The position numbers were made by a program, and so were the translations under genes. From assembly GCA_049644265.1 (NCBI GenBank), contig JBARRO010000226.1, forward strand, positions 1 to 14,119: 14,119 nt of DNA. The letters run 5' to 3'. Numbering within the stretch: the first letter of the stretch is position 1; each line of letters begins with the position of its first letter. Source of the stretch: JBARRO01 sp049644265 (GTDB lineage Bacteria; Bacteroidota; Ignavibacteria; UBA10030). Of this stretch, positions 1-7,611 are shown in pieces. The notes beneath the pieces are model-generated. The model saw nothing but the letters and a program-made list of their open reading frames with translations, was not told the origin of the DNA and searched no databases.

Positions 1-1
1 T

Positions 2-1006
2 ATGAAGCAGTACGTGGCTGCTGAAAAATCTTACCGCGAAGTGCTGCGTCAGTTTCCCCAGAGCCCCTTCGTAGCCGATGCGATCACGGGCATTCAGTAC
101 TGTCTTACCGCCCAGGGAAAAGAACAGCAGGCACTTGAGGTGCTCGATGAGTTCATCAAGGACAACCCCGGGACTACCGTTGCGGAAGAGATCGCGTTGA
201 AGAAAGCAGATTGGCTCTTCAGTCAACGAAACTACGCCGACGCCGCAAAGGAATACCGCACCCTTGCGGACCGTTATCCGAAATCGAAGAATGCCGCAAC
301 GGCGATCTTCAAGCTTGCGACGTGCTATCGGATTCAGGACAATCTCATGGAATCCGCTCTTACTTTTGAACGGGCTGCTTCCATGGCAGGCCGTGCGTCG
401 AGGCTTGCCGGCGATGCACTCCTGGAAGCTTCTGACATCTACACGGCCCAGAACAATCGCTCGAAAGCGCGCTCTCTCCTGCAAAAGATCGAACAAGAAT
501 ACAAGGACCCGGTTGTTCTTACGGAGGCTGCGTACAGACAGGGTTTGTTGCTGTTGTTGGAAGGGAAGACGCCGGAAGCGAAGAACAGGTTTGAAGCCCT
601 GATTGCGCGTTCACCCAATCTTCCCGTTGCAGACAAATGCCGCGTCGCGGTTGCGAAAATCTACATCCTGTCGGGAGATTTCTCCCCGGCCCAATCACTG
701 GTCGAGTTGGTCGCGACAACTCAAACAAACGAGATCGGCGCCGAGGCGCAGTACCTTGTCGGCGAAACTCTGGCAGGAAGGAAAGACTGGAAGAATGCGG
801 TCCCTGCGTATCTCCGTGTCAAGTATGTCTTCGGGGCGTACGAGGAATGGGTAGCCAGGGCGTATCTCGCTCTCGGTGCCGTCTATGAGGCAACTCAGGA
901 GTTTCGCAAAGCGAAAGAGGCCTACGAAAACGTCGTCAAGCTCAACCGGGATGAGAAGATTGTCGCGGAGGCCCAGCGTCGGCTGAAATACCTGGAGCAG
1001 TTATAG
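2..1006 (+). CDS. Tetratricopeptide-repeat protein, 5' end cut by the window
   Basis: The frame is open from the first bases and the first codons already lie inside a TPR helix (YREVLRQFPQSPF), so the gene very probably starts upstream. The ATG at position 2 is then internal. The 334 visible residues are a run of about seven to eight degenerate TPR/TPR_6 units of roughly 35 residues, with recurring patterns such as A..Y......YP.S. Examples are YADAAKEYRTLADRYPKS near residue 80 and FRKAKEAYENVVKLN near residue 305. TPR proteins are scaffolds for protein-protein contacts. In periplasmic proteins such as CpoB/YbgF and BamD they bind envelope machinery. The gene lies 17 bp before an outer-membrane barrel gene and heads an SPOR-ExbB-ExbD-TonB cluster, so a periplasmic or outer-membrane adaptor role is likely but inferred. 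The signal peptide, if any, is outside the window. Confidence 0.85.
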   Translation: MKQYVAAEKSYREVLRQFPQSPFVADAITGIQYCLTAQGKEQQALEVLDEFIKDNPGTTVAEEIALKKADWLFSQRNYADAAKEYRTLADRYPKSKNAATAIFKLATCYRIQDNLMESALTFERAASMAGRASRLAGDALLEASDIYTAQNNRSKARSLLQKIEQEYKDPVVLTEAAYRQGLLLLLEGKTPEAKNRFEALIARSPNLPVADKCRVAVAKIYILSGDFSPAQSLVELVATTQTNEIGAEAQYLVGETLAGRKDWKNAVPAYLRVKYVFGAYEEWVARAYLALGAVYEATQEFRKAKEAYENVVKLNRDEKIVAEAQRRLKYLEQL

Positions 1007-1023
1007 ACTCCCACGGTTCGACA

Positions 1024-2745
1024 ATGAAGAAAAGGAGTAGAAACGGCAGGAGGCGGATGGTTGGAATCTTCAGCTTCGTGATCGCTTGTTGCATGCTTGC
1101 TGAAGCGCAGGAAAAGAAAGCCGCGTCAGAAAAAAAAGAACCTGAGGCTCGCATGATGGAAGTTCTGCCTGCCGAAGTCCATGCGCCTGCAACCAGACAA
1201 CCGGATCTGCCCAAGATCGACCTCCCCGAGTTTATCATCGTGGGAACATCCACGAGGAGCATGCCGGACATGGACAAACTTGCCGTGGATGAAAGCGATC
1301 CCGGCAATGATGTTGCCGTACTGTCACCGCCCGCAAGACGTGATCGCGAAACCTCCGAGCTTGCGACGCGGTTCAAGGAACGACTCGAAGATATTGCATC
1401 AAAGATCTACTCGGGTAAAGCGGAGGCAAGTCTTGGATCATTCTTCACGCCGAAGGTCGGCCTCTGGTTCGGGCAGACGCTGCAGGAATATCAGTACACG
1501 TTGGAAGGTCGCTATCACAGAATGAAGGGATTTGCACCAAATACGGATCGCTCCGGGGGAGGAGCGCGGGCCCACGGTTCGATACCGTTTCCGGGAAGTC
1601 TCGCTTCGATGAGTCAGTCGACGCTGTCGGGTGGGATTGTGTTCGACAATCAGTCCTATCGTTTCTACGGCTCGACAGTCCCCACGTTGGCTCGTGCCAC
1701 ATCGTCCGCAGGAATTGATGTCGCCGTTGACAATGCAAGATCACCCGTGTTTCCCTTCGCGATTTCTCTCGCCCTGGCAAACCTTGCCGTCGCCGATTCG
1801 TCGACGACCGAGGCGGAATCTCAGATCCGGTTCGGATGGCGTTCCAACTTCGCACTCTCCTCAATTGACCTGGTGCTCCAGGGCAACGCTCTCTTCGCTT
1901 CCCTCTCCGGACCGGCGAGCGACAACCTGTCGTTTTTGAATCTCTCATTTGGAACTCCGTCGTACCGATGGAACTCGGTCATGTTCAGTGGTTTCCTGAA
2001 CATCTACTCGGCGACGGGGATGGACGGACAATCGGTGACCCGCGTGTATCCGCATCTTTCCGGCGTCCTTGTCCTGTCCGACGCTCATCGTCTTGGAGTT
2101 TCCTACAAACCGGAAGTCCGTCCATCCTCTCTGAGCCTCCGGTTGGAACAGCATCCCTACGTTTCCAGCGCTTCGGTCATCCGGCATTCTGACGCAAACC
2201 TCAATCTCGCCGTCGATCTGGAGTCGGATTGGGCTTATGGAGTACGAAGCAGATTCTCGGTCGGCGTCCAATCTGTGAGCGATTACCCCCTGTATGCAGA
2301 CTCTCTTTCGAGGGGGATCTGGTCGCTCGCGTATGCCGGAAAGACAAGTATTGTCAGATTTGAGGCGGAAATGTTTGCAAACTTGAATGTAAATGATTAT
2401 TTTTCGACCACGATGACGGTCAATTCGAGTTCAAACTCGACGACTGGAGAACCGGTCCCCTACATTCCGGGAGCAGAGTTGAACATTCGCTACCGTCACG
2501 TGTTCGGATACGGGTTTTCTATCGAGCCGTCGCTCGGGTTTCTCCACGAGCGTCAAACGAGTATGACAGGAACACAATCGTTGCCGGGCGTCATTCTTCT
2601 GGGTGTGTTGGGGAGTTTTCAACCCGCTGAGTTCTTTCGGGTGTTTGTGGCGTTGCAGAATCTTACCGACCAGCGGTACAAACTGTGGGAAGGATACCAG
2701 GAGCTTCCGTTCACCGTGTCTGTGGGGATGACTGTTCAGTGGTAA
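1024..2745 (+). CDS. TonB-dependent-receptor-like outer-membrane beta-barrel apparently lacking a plug domain
   Basis: The 573-residue product starts with a basic stretch (MKKRSRNGRRR) and a hydrophobic segment ending near AEAQ (residue 29), a signal peptide. A charged linker follows, then LPEFIIVGTST at residues 67-77, which resembles the TonB box plus strand seen at the N-terminus of TonB-dependent receptors. From about residue 134 to the end there are alternating amphipathic strands. The C-terminus (NLTDQRYKLWEGYQELPF, then strand residues ending in Trp573) matches the last strands of TonB-dependent receptors, which end in an aromatic residue. The roughly 110-residue plug domain with its usual conserved motifs is not visible between residues 78 and 133. 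The substrate is unknown. The downstream exbB, exbD and tonB genes support a TonB-linked role. The start at 1024 lacks a good Shine-Dalgarno. An ATG at 1057 has AGGAGG only 3 bp upstream and would leave a weak signal peptide, so the upstream start is preferred. Confidence 0.75.
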   Translation: MKKRSRNGRRRMVGIFSFVIACCMLAEAQEKKAASEKKEPEARMMEVLPAEVHAPATRQPDLPKIDLPEFIIVGTSTRSMPDMDKLAVDESDPGNDVAVLSPPARRDRETSELATRFKERLEDIASKIYSGKAEASLGSFFTPKVGLWFGQTLQEYQYTLEGRYHRMKGFAPNTDRSGGGARAHGSIPFPGSLASMSQSTLSGGIVFDNQSYRFYGSTVPTLARATSSAGIDVAVDNARSPVFPFAISLALANLAVADSSTTEAESQIRFGWRSNFALSSIDLVLQGNALFASLSGPASDNLSFLNLSFGTPSYRWNSVMFSGFLNIYSATGMDGQSVTRVYPHLSGVLVLSDAHRLGVSYKPEVRPSSLSLRLEQHPYVSSASVIRHSDANLNLAVDLESDWAYGVRSRFSVGVQSVSDYPLYADSLSRGIWSLAYAGKTSIVRFEAEMFANLNVNDYFSTTMTVNSSSNSTTGEPVPYIPGAELNIRYRHVFGYGFSIEPSLGFLHERQTSMTGTQSLPGVILLGVLGSFQPAEFFRVFVALQNLTDQRYKLWEGYQELPFTVSVGMTVQW

Positions 2746-2748
2746 CAC

Positions 2749-2814
2749 CACGAAGAACACGCCTCCCTGCCCGCCGAACTTGATCTGTGAGGCAGGCACG
2801 AATGACACGAAGGT
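2749..2814. repeat. 9-bp direct repeat (CACGAANRN) interrupted by a 39-bp imperfect palindrome
   Basis: Three 9-bp units, CACGAAGAA (2749-2757), CACGAATGA (2797-2805) and CACGAAGGT (2806-2814), become contiguous if 2758-2796 is removed. The 39-bp segment is bordered by CACG on both sides (2758-2761 and 2797-2800). Its ends are imperfect inverted repeats: GCCTCCCTG at 2761-2769 against the complement of GAGGCAGGC at 2789-2797, 7 of 9 matching. This looks like a short dispersed palindromic element placed in a small tandem repeat. It lies in the 150-bp non-coding gap between the barrel and SPOR genes. The rest of the gap holds a 10-bp palindrome CATGATCATG (2847-2856) and the next gene's ribosome-binding site. 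Confidence 0.55.
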
Positions 2815-2881
2815 GTATGCTGGAAGATCCCATCCGCACTCGATGACATGATCATGCGCGATAAACCATCCCACAATAACT

Positions 2882-2887
2882 AGGAGG
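2882..2887 (+). promoter_or_regulatory. Strong Shine-Dalgarno of the SPOR-domain gene
   Basis: A perfect AGGAGG lies 8 nt upstream of the ATG at 2896. It fixes that start and stands out here, because most other genes in the window have weak or no Shine-Dalgarno sequence. Confidence 0.8.
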
Positions 2888-2895
2888 GAACATCA

Positions 2896-3531
2896 ATGCC
2901 CGATTTAAATCTTGTCGATGAAGGTGGATTGGAGGAAACCCCAACCCCGATAACTCCGTCGAAATCAGGGGATGGCGGTGGTGGGGGAGCGATGCGGACA
3001 ATTCTCATATTCCTTATCGTTGCGGTGATTGTCGGCGGTGGAGGATTCTTCCTCTATAAGAAGGGGATCTTCCCGTTCAAGAAGAAACCGGCTCCGGTCC
3101 AGATTGAAGATGAACCTCTGGCGGCCGAGCCGGAACAGTATCCGGCCATCAACCCGTCGGACACCGCGGCGGTCTCGCTTCTCGAAACAGCGCCTGTCGA
3201 GGACCACGGGGCGATGAAGAAGGCACCGGAAATGAAACCCGCCTCGACGTCGGAGATGATGATGGCGTCCTCCAAGCTCAGCGATATGAAAGGGGACTAT
3301 ACGATTCAGGTTGTGGCATTTCGGGAAAAATCAAAAGCCGACGACATCGTCAGGAACCTCGATGAGGCGGGATACCCTGCTTTTGTGGAGAGAATTCCGA
3401 TGAAGGACTCCGAATGGTACACCGTTCGGGTGGGACGCTATCCGTCTGCCAAGGATGCCCGGAAAGCTGTTGAATCGTTTGGGGAGCAGCTCAAATCGAG
3501 CTATTTTGTCGACCGGGTTCGGTCGAAGTAA
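2896..3531 (+). CDS. Single-pass membrane protein with C-terminal SPOR domain
   Basis: The 211-residue product has a short acidic, Pro/Gly-rich cytoplasmic N-terminus (1-32), one hydrophobic helix at about 33-54 followed by Lys-rich residues (KKGIFPFKKK), a low-complexity linker rich in Ala, Glu and Met (70-132) and a SPOR domain at about 134-208. The SPOR domain shows its usual beginning, DYTIQVVAFREKSKADDIV, then YPAFVERI and WYTVRVGRYPSAKDARKAV. SPOR domains bind glycan strands lacking stem peptides and often direct proteins to the division septum, as in FtsN, DamX and DedD. The layout (cytoplasmic tail, helix, linker, SPOR) matches those proteins. The gene stands between the outer-membrane barrel and exbB, which suggests it ties the motor module to peptidoglycan; that link is inference. 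The start is set by AGGAGG 8 nt upstream. Confidence 0.9.
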   Translation: MPDLNLVDEGGLEETPTPITPSKSGDGGGGGAMRTILIFLIVAVIVGGGGFFLYKKGIFPFKKKPAPVQIEDEPLAAEPEQYPAINPSDTAAVSLLETAPVEDHGAMKKAPEMKPASTSEMMMASSKLSDMKGDYTIQVVAFREKSKADDIVRNLDEAGYPAFVERIPMKDSEWYTVRVGRYPSAKDARKAVESFGEQLKSSYFVDRVRSK

Positions 3532-3601
3532 CGCCCTGTATCATCAAGCCGGCTCGCAGGAACTTTTCTGCAGCAGATTATGAATTGTGGGATGGGATGC
3601 T

Positions 3602-4300
3602 ATGAATTTGATTGACCTGTTTCTGCGCGGCGGCATGGTCATGTGGCCGATCCTGCTTTGCTCTGTCATCGGCCTGGTCGTCATCATCGAGCGATGGCTC
3701 GTTCTTCGAAGAGCAAAAGTGGACCCGGGCCAGTTCATGATGCGTTTGAGGAGTGTTCTTCAGAAAGGAGACCTCCTCGCAGCAATCAGCTTCTGCAATA
3801 AAACCAAAGTCCCGCTCGCTCATCTGATGAAGAAGGGGCTGGAAAAATACCCCGACGGACATGAGCGTGTGCGGGAAGCGATTGAAAATGCCGGGAAGGA
3901 GGAGGCGTTTAAGTTGGAGCAACGCCTCGGAGTACTGGCGAATGTTGCCGGCATTGCTCCACTCCTGGGGTTCCTGGGCACGGTCACCGGTATGATCGGA
4001 GCGTTCCGGACTATGGAACGCCTCAGCGGCGCCGCAACGCCCGCGGATCTGGCCGGGGGCATTTGGGAAGCACTGCTGACCACCGCGTTCGGCCTCATCG
4101 TCGGAATACCCGCCTACGGATTCTACAATCACTTCGTTTCGCGCGTCAACCGCTTCGTCTTCGAAATGGAAAGCGCTTCCGAGGAATTTCTCGACCTCAT
4201 CCGGTCCGGCCAGCTCACCGATGAGAGCGAGGGGCCGTCTCCCTCTGTGAAAAGCCCGACCTCGGTTTCAGACCAGGAGTACTTCAGGAAAAAAGGGTGA
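3602..4300 (+). CDS. ExbB/TolQ-family proton-channel subunit (MotA/TolQ/ExbB)
   Basis: The 232-residue inner-membrane protein has three hydrophobic segments at about 13-35, 108-135 and 155-178, with a large cytoplasmic loop between the first two. This is the ExbB/TolQ topology. The second and third helices carry the family signatures PLLGFLGTVTGMIGAF (120-135) and EALLTTAFGLIVGIPAYG (156-173), including the conserved pore threonines. With ExbD it forms the proton-driven stator that energises TonB or TolA. The start used is the ATG at 3602, which gives MNLIDLFLRGG. A GTG at 3587 in the same frame would add five residues (MGWDA); neither has a strong Shine-Dalgarno. exbD follows after 9 bp. Sequence alone does not separate ExbB from TolQ; the TonB-type partner downstream favours ExbB. 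Confidence 0.9.
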   Translation: MNLIDLFLRGGMVMWPILLCSVIGLVVIIERWLVLRRAKVDPGQFMMRLRSVLQKGDLLAAISFCNKTKVPLAHLMKKGLEKYPDGHERVREAIENAGKEEAFKLEQRLGVLANVAGIAPLLGFLGTVTGMIGAFRTMERLSGAATPADLAGGIWEALLTTAFGLIVGIPAYGFYNHFVSRVNRFVFEMESASEEFLDLIRSGQLTDESEGPSPSVKSPTSVSDQEYFRKKG

Positions 4301-4309
4301 GGGCGGGCG

Positions 4310-4717
4310 GTGAAGTTCCGGACGGAAAATAAATACATTGCCGCTTTTTCATACGCCTCGCTTACCGATGTTGTCCTTCAGCTGCTGATCTTTTTTCTTC
4401 TCTCATCTGCGTACGTCATCCAGTCCGGAATCCGGGTCCAGCTCCCCCGCGCGGTTGCGGGCGAACAGGGAACCAAAAGCCAGATCGTGGTTTCTCTGAC
4501 TGACCGGGGCACTCTCTTCCTCAATAACGAGCCGACTTCGAAGGAAAGCCTTGGCCCCAAACTTTCAGCTCTCCTCAGGTCGTCGGCCGCTCCGGTGGTT
4601 GTGATCAACGCGGATGCGACCGTGAGTCTTCAGCAGGCCGTCGAAATCATGGACATCGCGAAAGCCGCTGGGGGCGTGCGGTTTCTCATTGCAACTCAGC
4701 CCTCGAAACAGGAGTGA
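4310..4717 (+). CDS. ExbD/TolR-family biopolymer transporter
   Basis: This 135-residue protein has a short cytoplasmic N-terminus, one transmembrane helix (about 16-37, SLTDVVLQLLIFFLLSS) and a small periplasmic domain ending near residue 130. Asp20 in the helix occupies the place of the essential protonatable aspartate of ExbD/TolR. The periplasmic part (IVVSLTDRGTLFLNNEP, then VVVINADATVSLQQAVEIMD) fits the ExbD/TolR fold. Translation starts with GTG 9 bp after the exbB stop, and the gene is followed 6 bp later by tonB, so the three are surely co-transcribed. It acts with ExbB as the proton-motive-force motor in the inner membrane. Confidence 0.9.
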   Translation: MKFRTENKYIAAFSYASLTDVVLQLLIFFLLSSAYVIQSGIRVQLPRAVAGEQGTKSQIVVSLTDRGTLFLNNEPTSKESLGPKLSALLRSSAAPVVVINADATVSLQQAVEIMDIAKAAGGVRFLIATQPSKQE

Positions 4718-4723
4718 CCGGAC

Positions 4724-5515
4724 GTGTCGAGCGATCTCAGGAAGGGATGGGCCGGTTCGCTTGCAGCACATGCCGTCGTCCTGCTTCTGTTTTTCCTTCT
4801 TCGTGTTCCCGAAATTCATCCCAAGGCAGAGTTCGTCGAGTTGAGCTGGGGTGGCGAAATCGCCCCCGTTCCTGAAACTCCGTTGGCAATTCAGCCTGCA
4901 CCGGAGCCCTCTGCGCCGGCTGACACGCGAGAGGTGACACCGCGGGTTCAGAAAAACCCCTCTCTCCCCGTAGTCCTTCCCGAACGAAGACTGCCGGATC
5001 TCTCTGACGGTGTCATCAGCGTTCCGAAATCGACGAAACTGGAAGCGGCCGCTCCTTCCGCGGACGCACCGCCGACGACAAAACCTGTCGCCCGGTCTGA
5101 GCAGAGCGGAGTAAGCGTTGAAAATCCGGGAAGAACCGAAAAGGGGTCGCTCCGGGGGAGCAGAGGCTTGCAGAGTGATCGTATGGTCCCCGGAGGAGGA
5201 AGTGTGCCGGGGAGTGAAATCGGGGCCGGCGTGGGGTATTCGATTCAGTGGAGCCAGGGAGGTATACGTCGCAAAATCAGCGGGGAACTTCCGAAGTATC
5301 CTCCGGGAGTCAACGTTGAAGCCGAGATCAAGCTGATGGCCGTTGTCGTTCCCGACGGCGGGTTACGGGCAGTTCAGCCGATTCAAAAGGCGAACACGGC
5401 GCTGGAAGATGCGGCAGTCGAGAAAGTCCGCCTGTGGAAGTTCGAACCGCTCAAATCATCCTCCCCCCAGATCGAGCAATCCTGCATGATCACATTCCTC
5501 TTCAAACTCAAGTAA
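4724..5515 (+). CDS. TonB-family energy transducer
   Basis: The 263-residue protein has an N-terminal membrane anchor (about 8-27) with a SLAAH stretch, matching the SxxxH motif (Ser12, His16) that TonB and TolA use to couple to ExbB-ExbD. A long Pro/Ala-rich periplasmic spacer spans about 47-170. A TonB C-terminal domain follows at about 172-263 (YPPGVNVEAEIKLMAVVVPDG, then LEDAAVEKVRLWKFEPL). It would carry energy from the ExbBD motor to outer-membrane partners, plausibly the barrel protein encoded at 1024-2745. Translation starts with GTG 6 bp after exbD. The last 8 bp overlap the convergent gene on the other strand, and no clear terminator hairpin is seen after the stop. Confidence 0.88.
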   Translation: MSSDLRKGWAGSLAAHAVVLLLFFLLRVPEIHPKAEFVELSWGGEIAPVPETPLAIQPAPEPSAPADTREVTPRVQKNPSLPVVLPERRLPDLSDGVISVPKSTKLEAAAPSADAPPTTKPVARSEQSGVSVENPGRTEKGSLRGSRGLQSDRMVPGGGSVPGSEIGAGVGYSIQWSQGGIRRKISGELPKYPPGVNVEAEIKLMAVVVPDGGLRAVQPIQKANTALEDAAVEKVRLWKFEPLKSSSPQIEQSCMITFLFKLK

Positions 5516-5873
5516 CTTCGGGTTTCTTTTCCGGCTCTTCCTTCTTCTTTTCCTGTTCGTCTGTTTTCAAATACACCGAATAGAATAACAGTTCTCCGAG
5601 GGTGAGGAGGACCAGAGAGATCGTATCGCGGTTGAATTCTTTTCTCAGGATTTGAAGGAAGTAGGAATTAGTCTGGGAGTAGTACCATCGCACAACAAAA
5701 TCGGGAGTGAAAAGGAGGCTCGTCAGCATGGTCGAGATCGTCCACCCGACAGAAAAGATAATGACGACAAACGCGACGGCGAGCAACCCTTCCTTGACTC
5801 CCTGGCCCTTAAACCTGAAATAGGCGATGAGGAGCGCTACACCATGAAGGATGAAGATAAAACCAGCGACCAT
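5508..5873 (-). CDS. Small three-helix membrane protein of unknown function
   Basis: I do not recognise a family. The 121-residue product has three hydrophobic stretches at about 2-20, 29-54 and 84-101. The loop between helices two and three is aromatic-rich (FVVRWYYSQTNSYFLQILRKEF). The highly charged C-terminal tail is rich in Lys and Glu (DEQEKKKEEPEKKPEVT). The pattern is that of a genuine inner-membrane protein rather than a shadow of tonB, which it meets tail-to-tail with an 8-bp overlap. The ATG at 5873 directly follows a run of eight C on the coding strand (5875-5882) and has no Shine-Dalgarno. An in-frame TGA lies about 25 bp upstream, so the gene cannot extend much further. It appears to be a single-gene unit. 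The 150 bp upstream (5874-6023) show no convincing gene, repeat or promoter. Confidence 0.65.
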   Translation of the reverse strand: MVAGFIFILHGVALLIAYFRFKGQGVKEGLLAVAFVVIIFSVGWTISTMLTSLLFTPDFVVRWYYSQTNSYFLQILRKEFNRDTISLVLLTLGELLFYSVYLKTDEQEKKKEEPEKKPEVT

Positions 5874-6023
5874 AGGGGGGGGAATAAAGTCTGAAAGGGA
5901 AAATCAGATCCCCACTAGGATCATGTAGGGATGACGAAACCTTGATTGATTGACTTCTTTCAGTTCCAGTTTACTCTCAAATCTCAATCCGTCGGAAATC
6001 CCTGTCCACCCGTCTCGTCCTGG

Positions 6024-7457
6024 TCAATACGCGTCCTTCCCGAACAACACCGCACGCACGGTCTTCAGGATGATCTTCAGATCGAACACGAGCGACCAGT
6101 TCTCCACGTAGTAGACGTCATACTTTGTCCGCTCCTCGATCGGAACGTTGCCCCGTAATCCGTTAACCTGTGCCCAACCGGTCATCCCTGCTTTCACCCT
6201 GTGTCGTTCAAGGTATTTCGGGATTTCTTTCCTGAAACGCTCCACAAAATGCGGTCGCTCCGGACGCGGCCCCACGATACTCATGTCTCCCCGCACCACG
6301 TTGAAGAACTGGGGAAGCTCGTCGAGACTGAATCTGCGGAGGAATCTCCCCATCCTCGTCGTTCGCGGATCGTCTTTCCGGGCCCAGACGGGGCCGGAGC
6401 CCTTTTCTGCGTCCACCTTCATCGACCTGAACTTCAGCACCCGAAACGATCGGCCGTCGAGACCGACGCGTTCCTGTGCGTAGAACACCGGGCCGCTGGA
6501 ATCGAGCTTGATGATCACTGCCAGCAGCAGGAGGAAAGGACTCAGAACAATAAGCACGAGTAAGGACAGCACAACGTCGAACGTTCGTTTCAGAATCAGG
6601 TTCCAGGTGCCGAGGGGAATTCCCTTGATCCTGATGAACGGAATACCCTCGAGTTCTTTCAGTCTGACTCCGGTCGTCATAATTTCCAGCATGTCAGGGA
6701 CCATCATGATCTCGGCGTTCAATCCTTCACAGTCTCTCACAAGCTCGTACAGAGCCGGATGGTCTTCGTAATCGAGCGCAATCAAAACGATATCCACGCC
6801 GTGTGCCTTGATGTAGGAGGGAACGTCTTTGATGCTGCCGAGGCGTTTCGCCGACGCCGCTGATTTCATCCTGCCGGCTGGTTTGGCGGAGAAGTATCCC
6901 TGGATGTCATACCCCAGCGCACGATGGTGCGCGATTTTTTCGAAGACACTGCGTGCGGTTGCGTTGCTACCCACAATGACAACCCGCTTAAGATCCTTCC
7001 CTCTTCCATACCACCATTGCTCGAATTCCATCACGAGGAAACGACCGACGGAGATAAACGTCACGGCGGACAAGCCGAGAAGTCCGAACACCAGTCGCGA
7101 GTAGGAAAACGTGCGGTAGAAGAACGCACCCGCCATGACCATGAGCAGGCCGATAAAGACAAGCCGGACAACGGCGAAAAACTCGTCCGAGAAGTAGGCA
7201 TTCCGCCGGGATTGATACATCCCTCGTGTGTTGAAGAGCAGGAGCCAGACAGGTATGACCACAAGCGAACCCGTGACATATGCCATTAACGGCGGGAAAC
7301 CCTTGGTGACCTCGAAATAGTTGGTGAGGGGGGAATAAAATCGCAGCCAATACGAGAACAGAAAAGAAAATTCAATTGCGACGGTATCGGAAAGAACCGT
7401 CAGAAGGGGGATGAGGAAGTCTTTTCGCGAATGATTGTGCAAGGGGTCAATGAACAA
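6024..7457 (-). CDS. Polyprenyl-phosphate sugar-1-phosphate transferase (WcaJ/WbaP-type initiating glycosyltransferase)
   Basis: The 477-residue integral membrane enzyme starts surface-polysaccharide repeat units by moving a hexose-1-phosphate from a UDP-sugar to undecaprenyl phosphate. Four hydrophobic helices fill residues 14-145. A Rossmann-like domain follows (VVIVGSNATARSVFEKI at 159-175, to about 280), then a further hydrophobic segment (about 294-317) and the catalytic bacterial sugar-transferase domain. That domain shows KRTFDVVLSL (290-299), FYAQERVGLDGRSFRVLKFRSM (325-346), FSLDELPQFFNVVRGDMSIVGPRP (376-399) and AGMTGWAQVNGLRG (423-436). These are hallmarks of the family, and the length fits the full WcaJ/WbaP architecture. 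The reading begins at a TTG with no Shine-Dalgarno, so the exact start is uncertain by several codons. It lies downstream of gmhA, separated by about 210 bp of heptamer repeats. The sugar cannot be told from sequence. Confidence 0.92.
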   Translation of the reverse strand: MFIDPLHNHSRKDFLIPLLTVLSDTVAIEFSFLFSYWLRFYSPLTNYFEVTKGFPPLMAYVTGSLVVIPVWLLLFNTRGMYQSRRNAYFSDEFFAVVRLVFIGLLMVMAGAFFYRTFSYSRLVFGLLGLSAVTFISVGRFLVMEFEQWWYGRGKDLKRVVIVGSNATARSVFEKIAHHRALGYDIQGYFSAKPAGRMKSAASAKRLGSIKDVPSYIKAHGVDIVLIALDYEDHPALYELVRDCEGLNAEIMMVPDMLEIMTTGVRLKELEGIPFIRIKGIPLGTWNLILKRTFDVVLSLLVLIVLSPFLLLLAVIIKLDSSGPVFYAQERVGLDGRSFRVLKFRSMKVDAEKGSGPVWARKDDPRTTRMGRFLRRFSLDELPQFFNVVRGDMSIVGPRPERPHFVERFRKEIPKYLERHRVKAGMTGWAQVNGLRGNVPIEERTKYDVYYVENWSLVFDLKIILKTVRAVLFGKDAY

Positions 7458-7492
7458 TGAGCAATGTGGGAGAGGGAGAGAGTCAGATGCCA

Positions 7493-7591
7493 GTGAAGAG
7501 TAAATGGTGAATAGTGAAAAGTGAAAGGTGAAAAGTTAAGAGTAAACCGTAAACAGTAAACCGTGAAGCGTGAAAAAGTGAAACGTGAATA
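7493..7591. repeat. Degenerate heptanucleotide array, consensus GTGAAAN (14 units)
   Basis: Fourteen consecutive 7-bp units begin with GTGAA or a close variant (GTAAA, GTTAA). In order they are GTGAAGA, GTAAATG, GTGAATA, GTGAAAA, GTGAAAG, GTGAAAA, GTTAAGA, GTAAACC, GTAAACA, GTAAACC, GTGAAGC, GTGAAAAA (8 bp), GTGAAAC and GTGAATA. The phase is kept throughout except for one added A. It lies in the non-coding gap between gmhA and the sugar transferase, both read leftwards. It resembles short tandemly repeated (STRR-type) heptamers known from cyanobacteria in scale, not in sequence. Confidence 0.85.
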
Positions 7592-7611
7592 GAATGGAGG
7601 CCTCGCGACCA

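Noticed and set aside
5516..5545. Terminator for tonB
   Set aside because: The AACTTCGGGTTTCTTTT stretch has a T-rich end but only about three pairable bases, too weak to call.
5874..6023. Gene or regulatory RNA in the gap upstream of the small membrane protein
   Set aside because: No open frame with coding character, no clear hairpin and no convincing promoter; only a short TTGATTGATTGA repeat near 5942.
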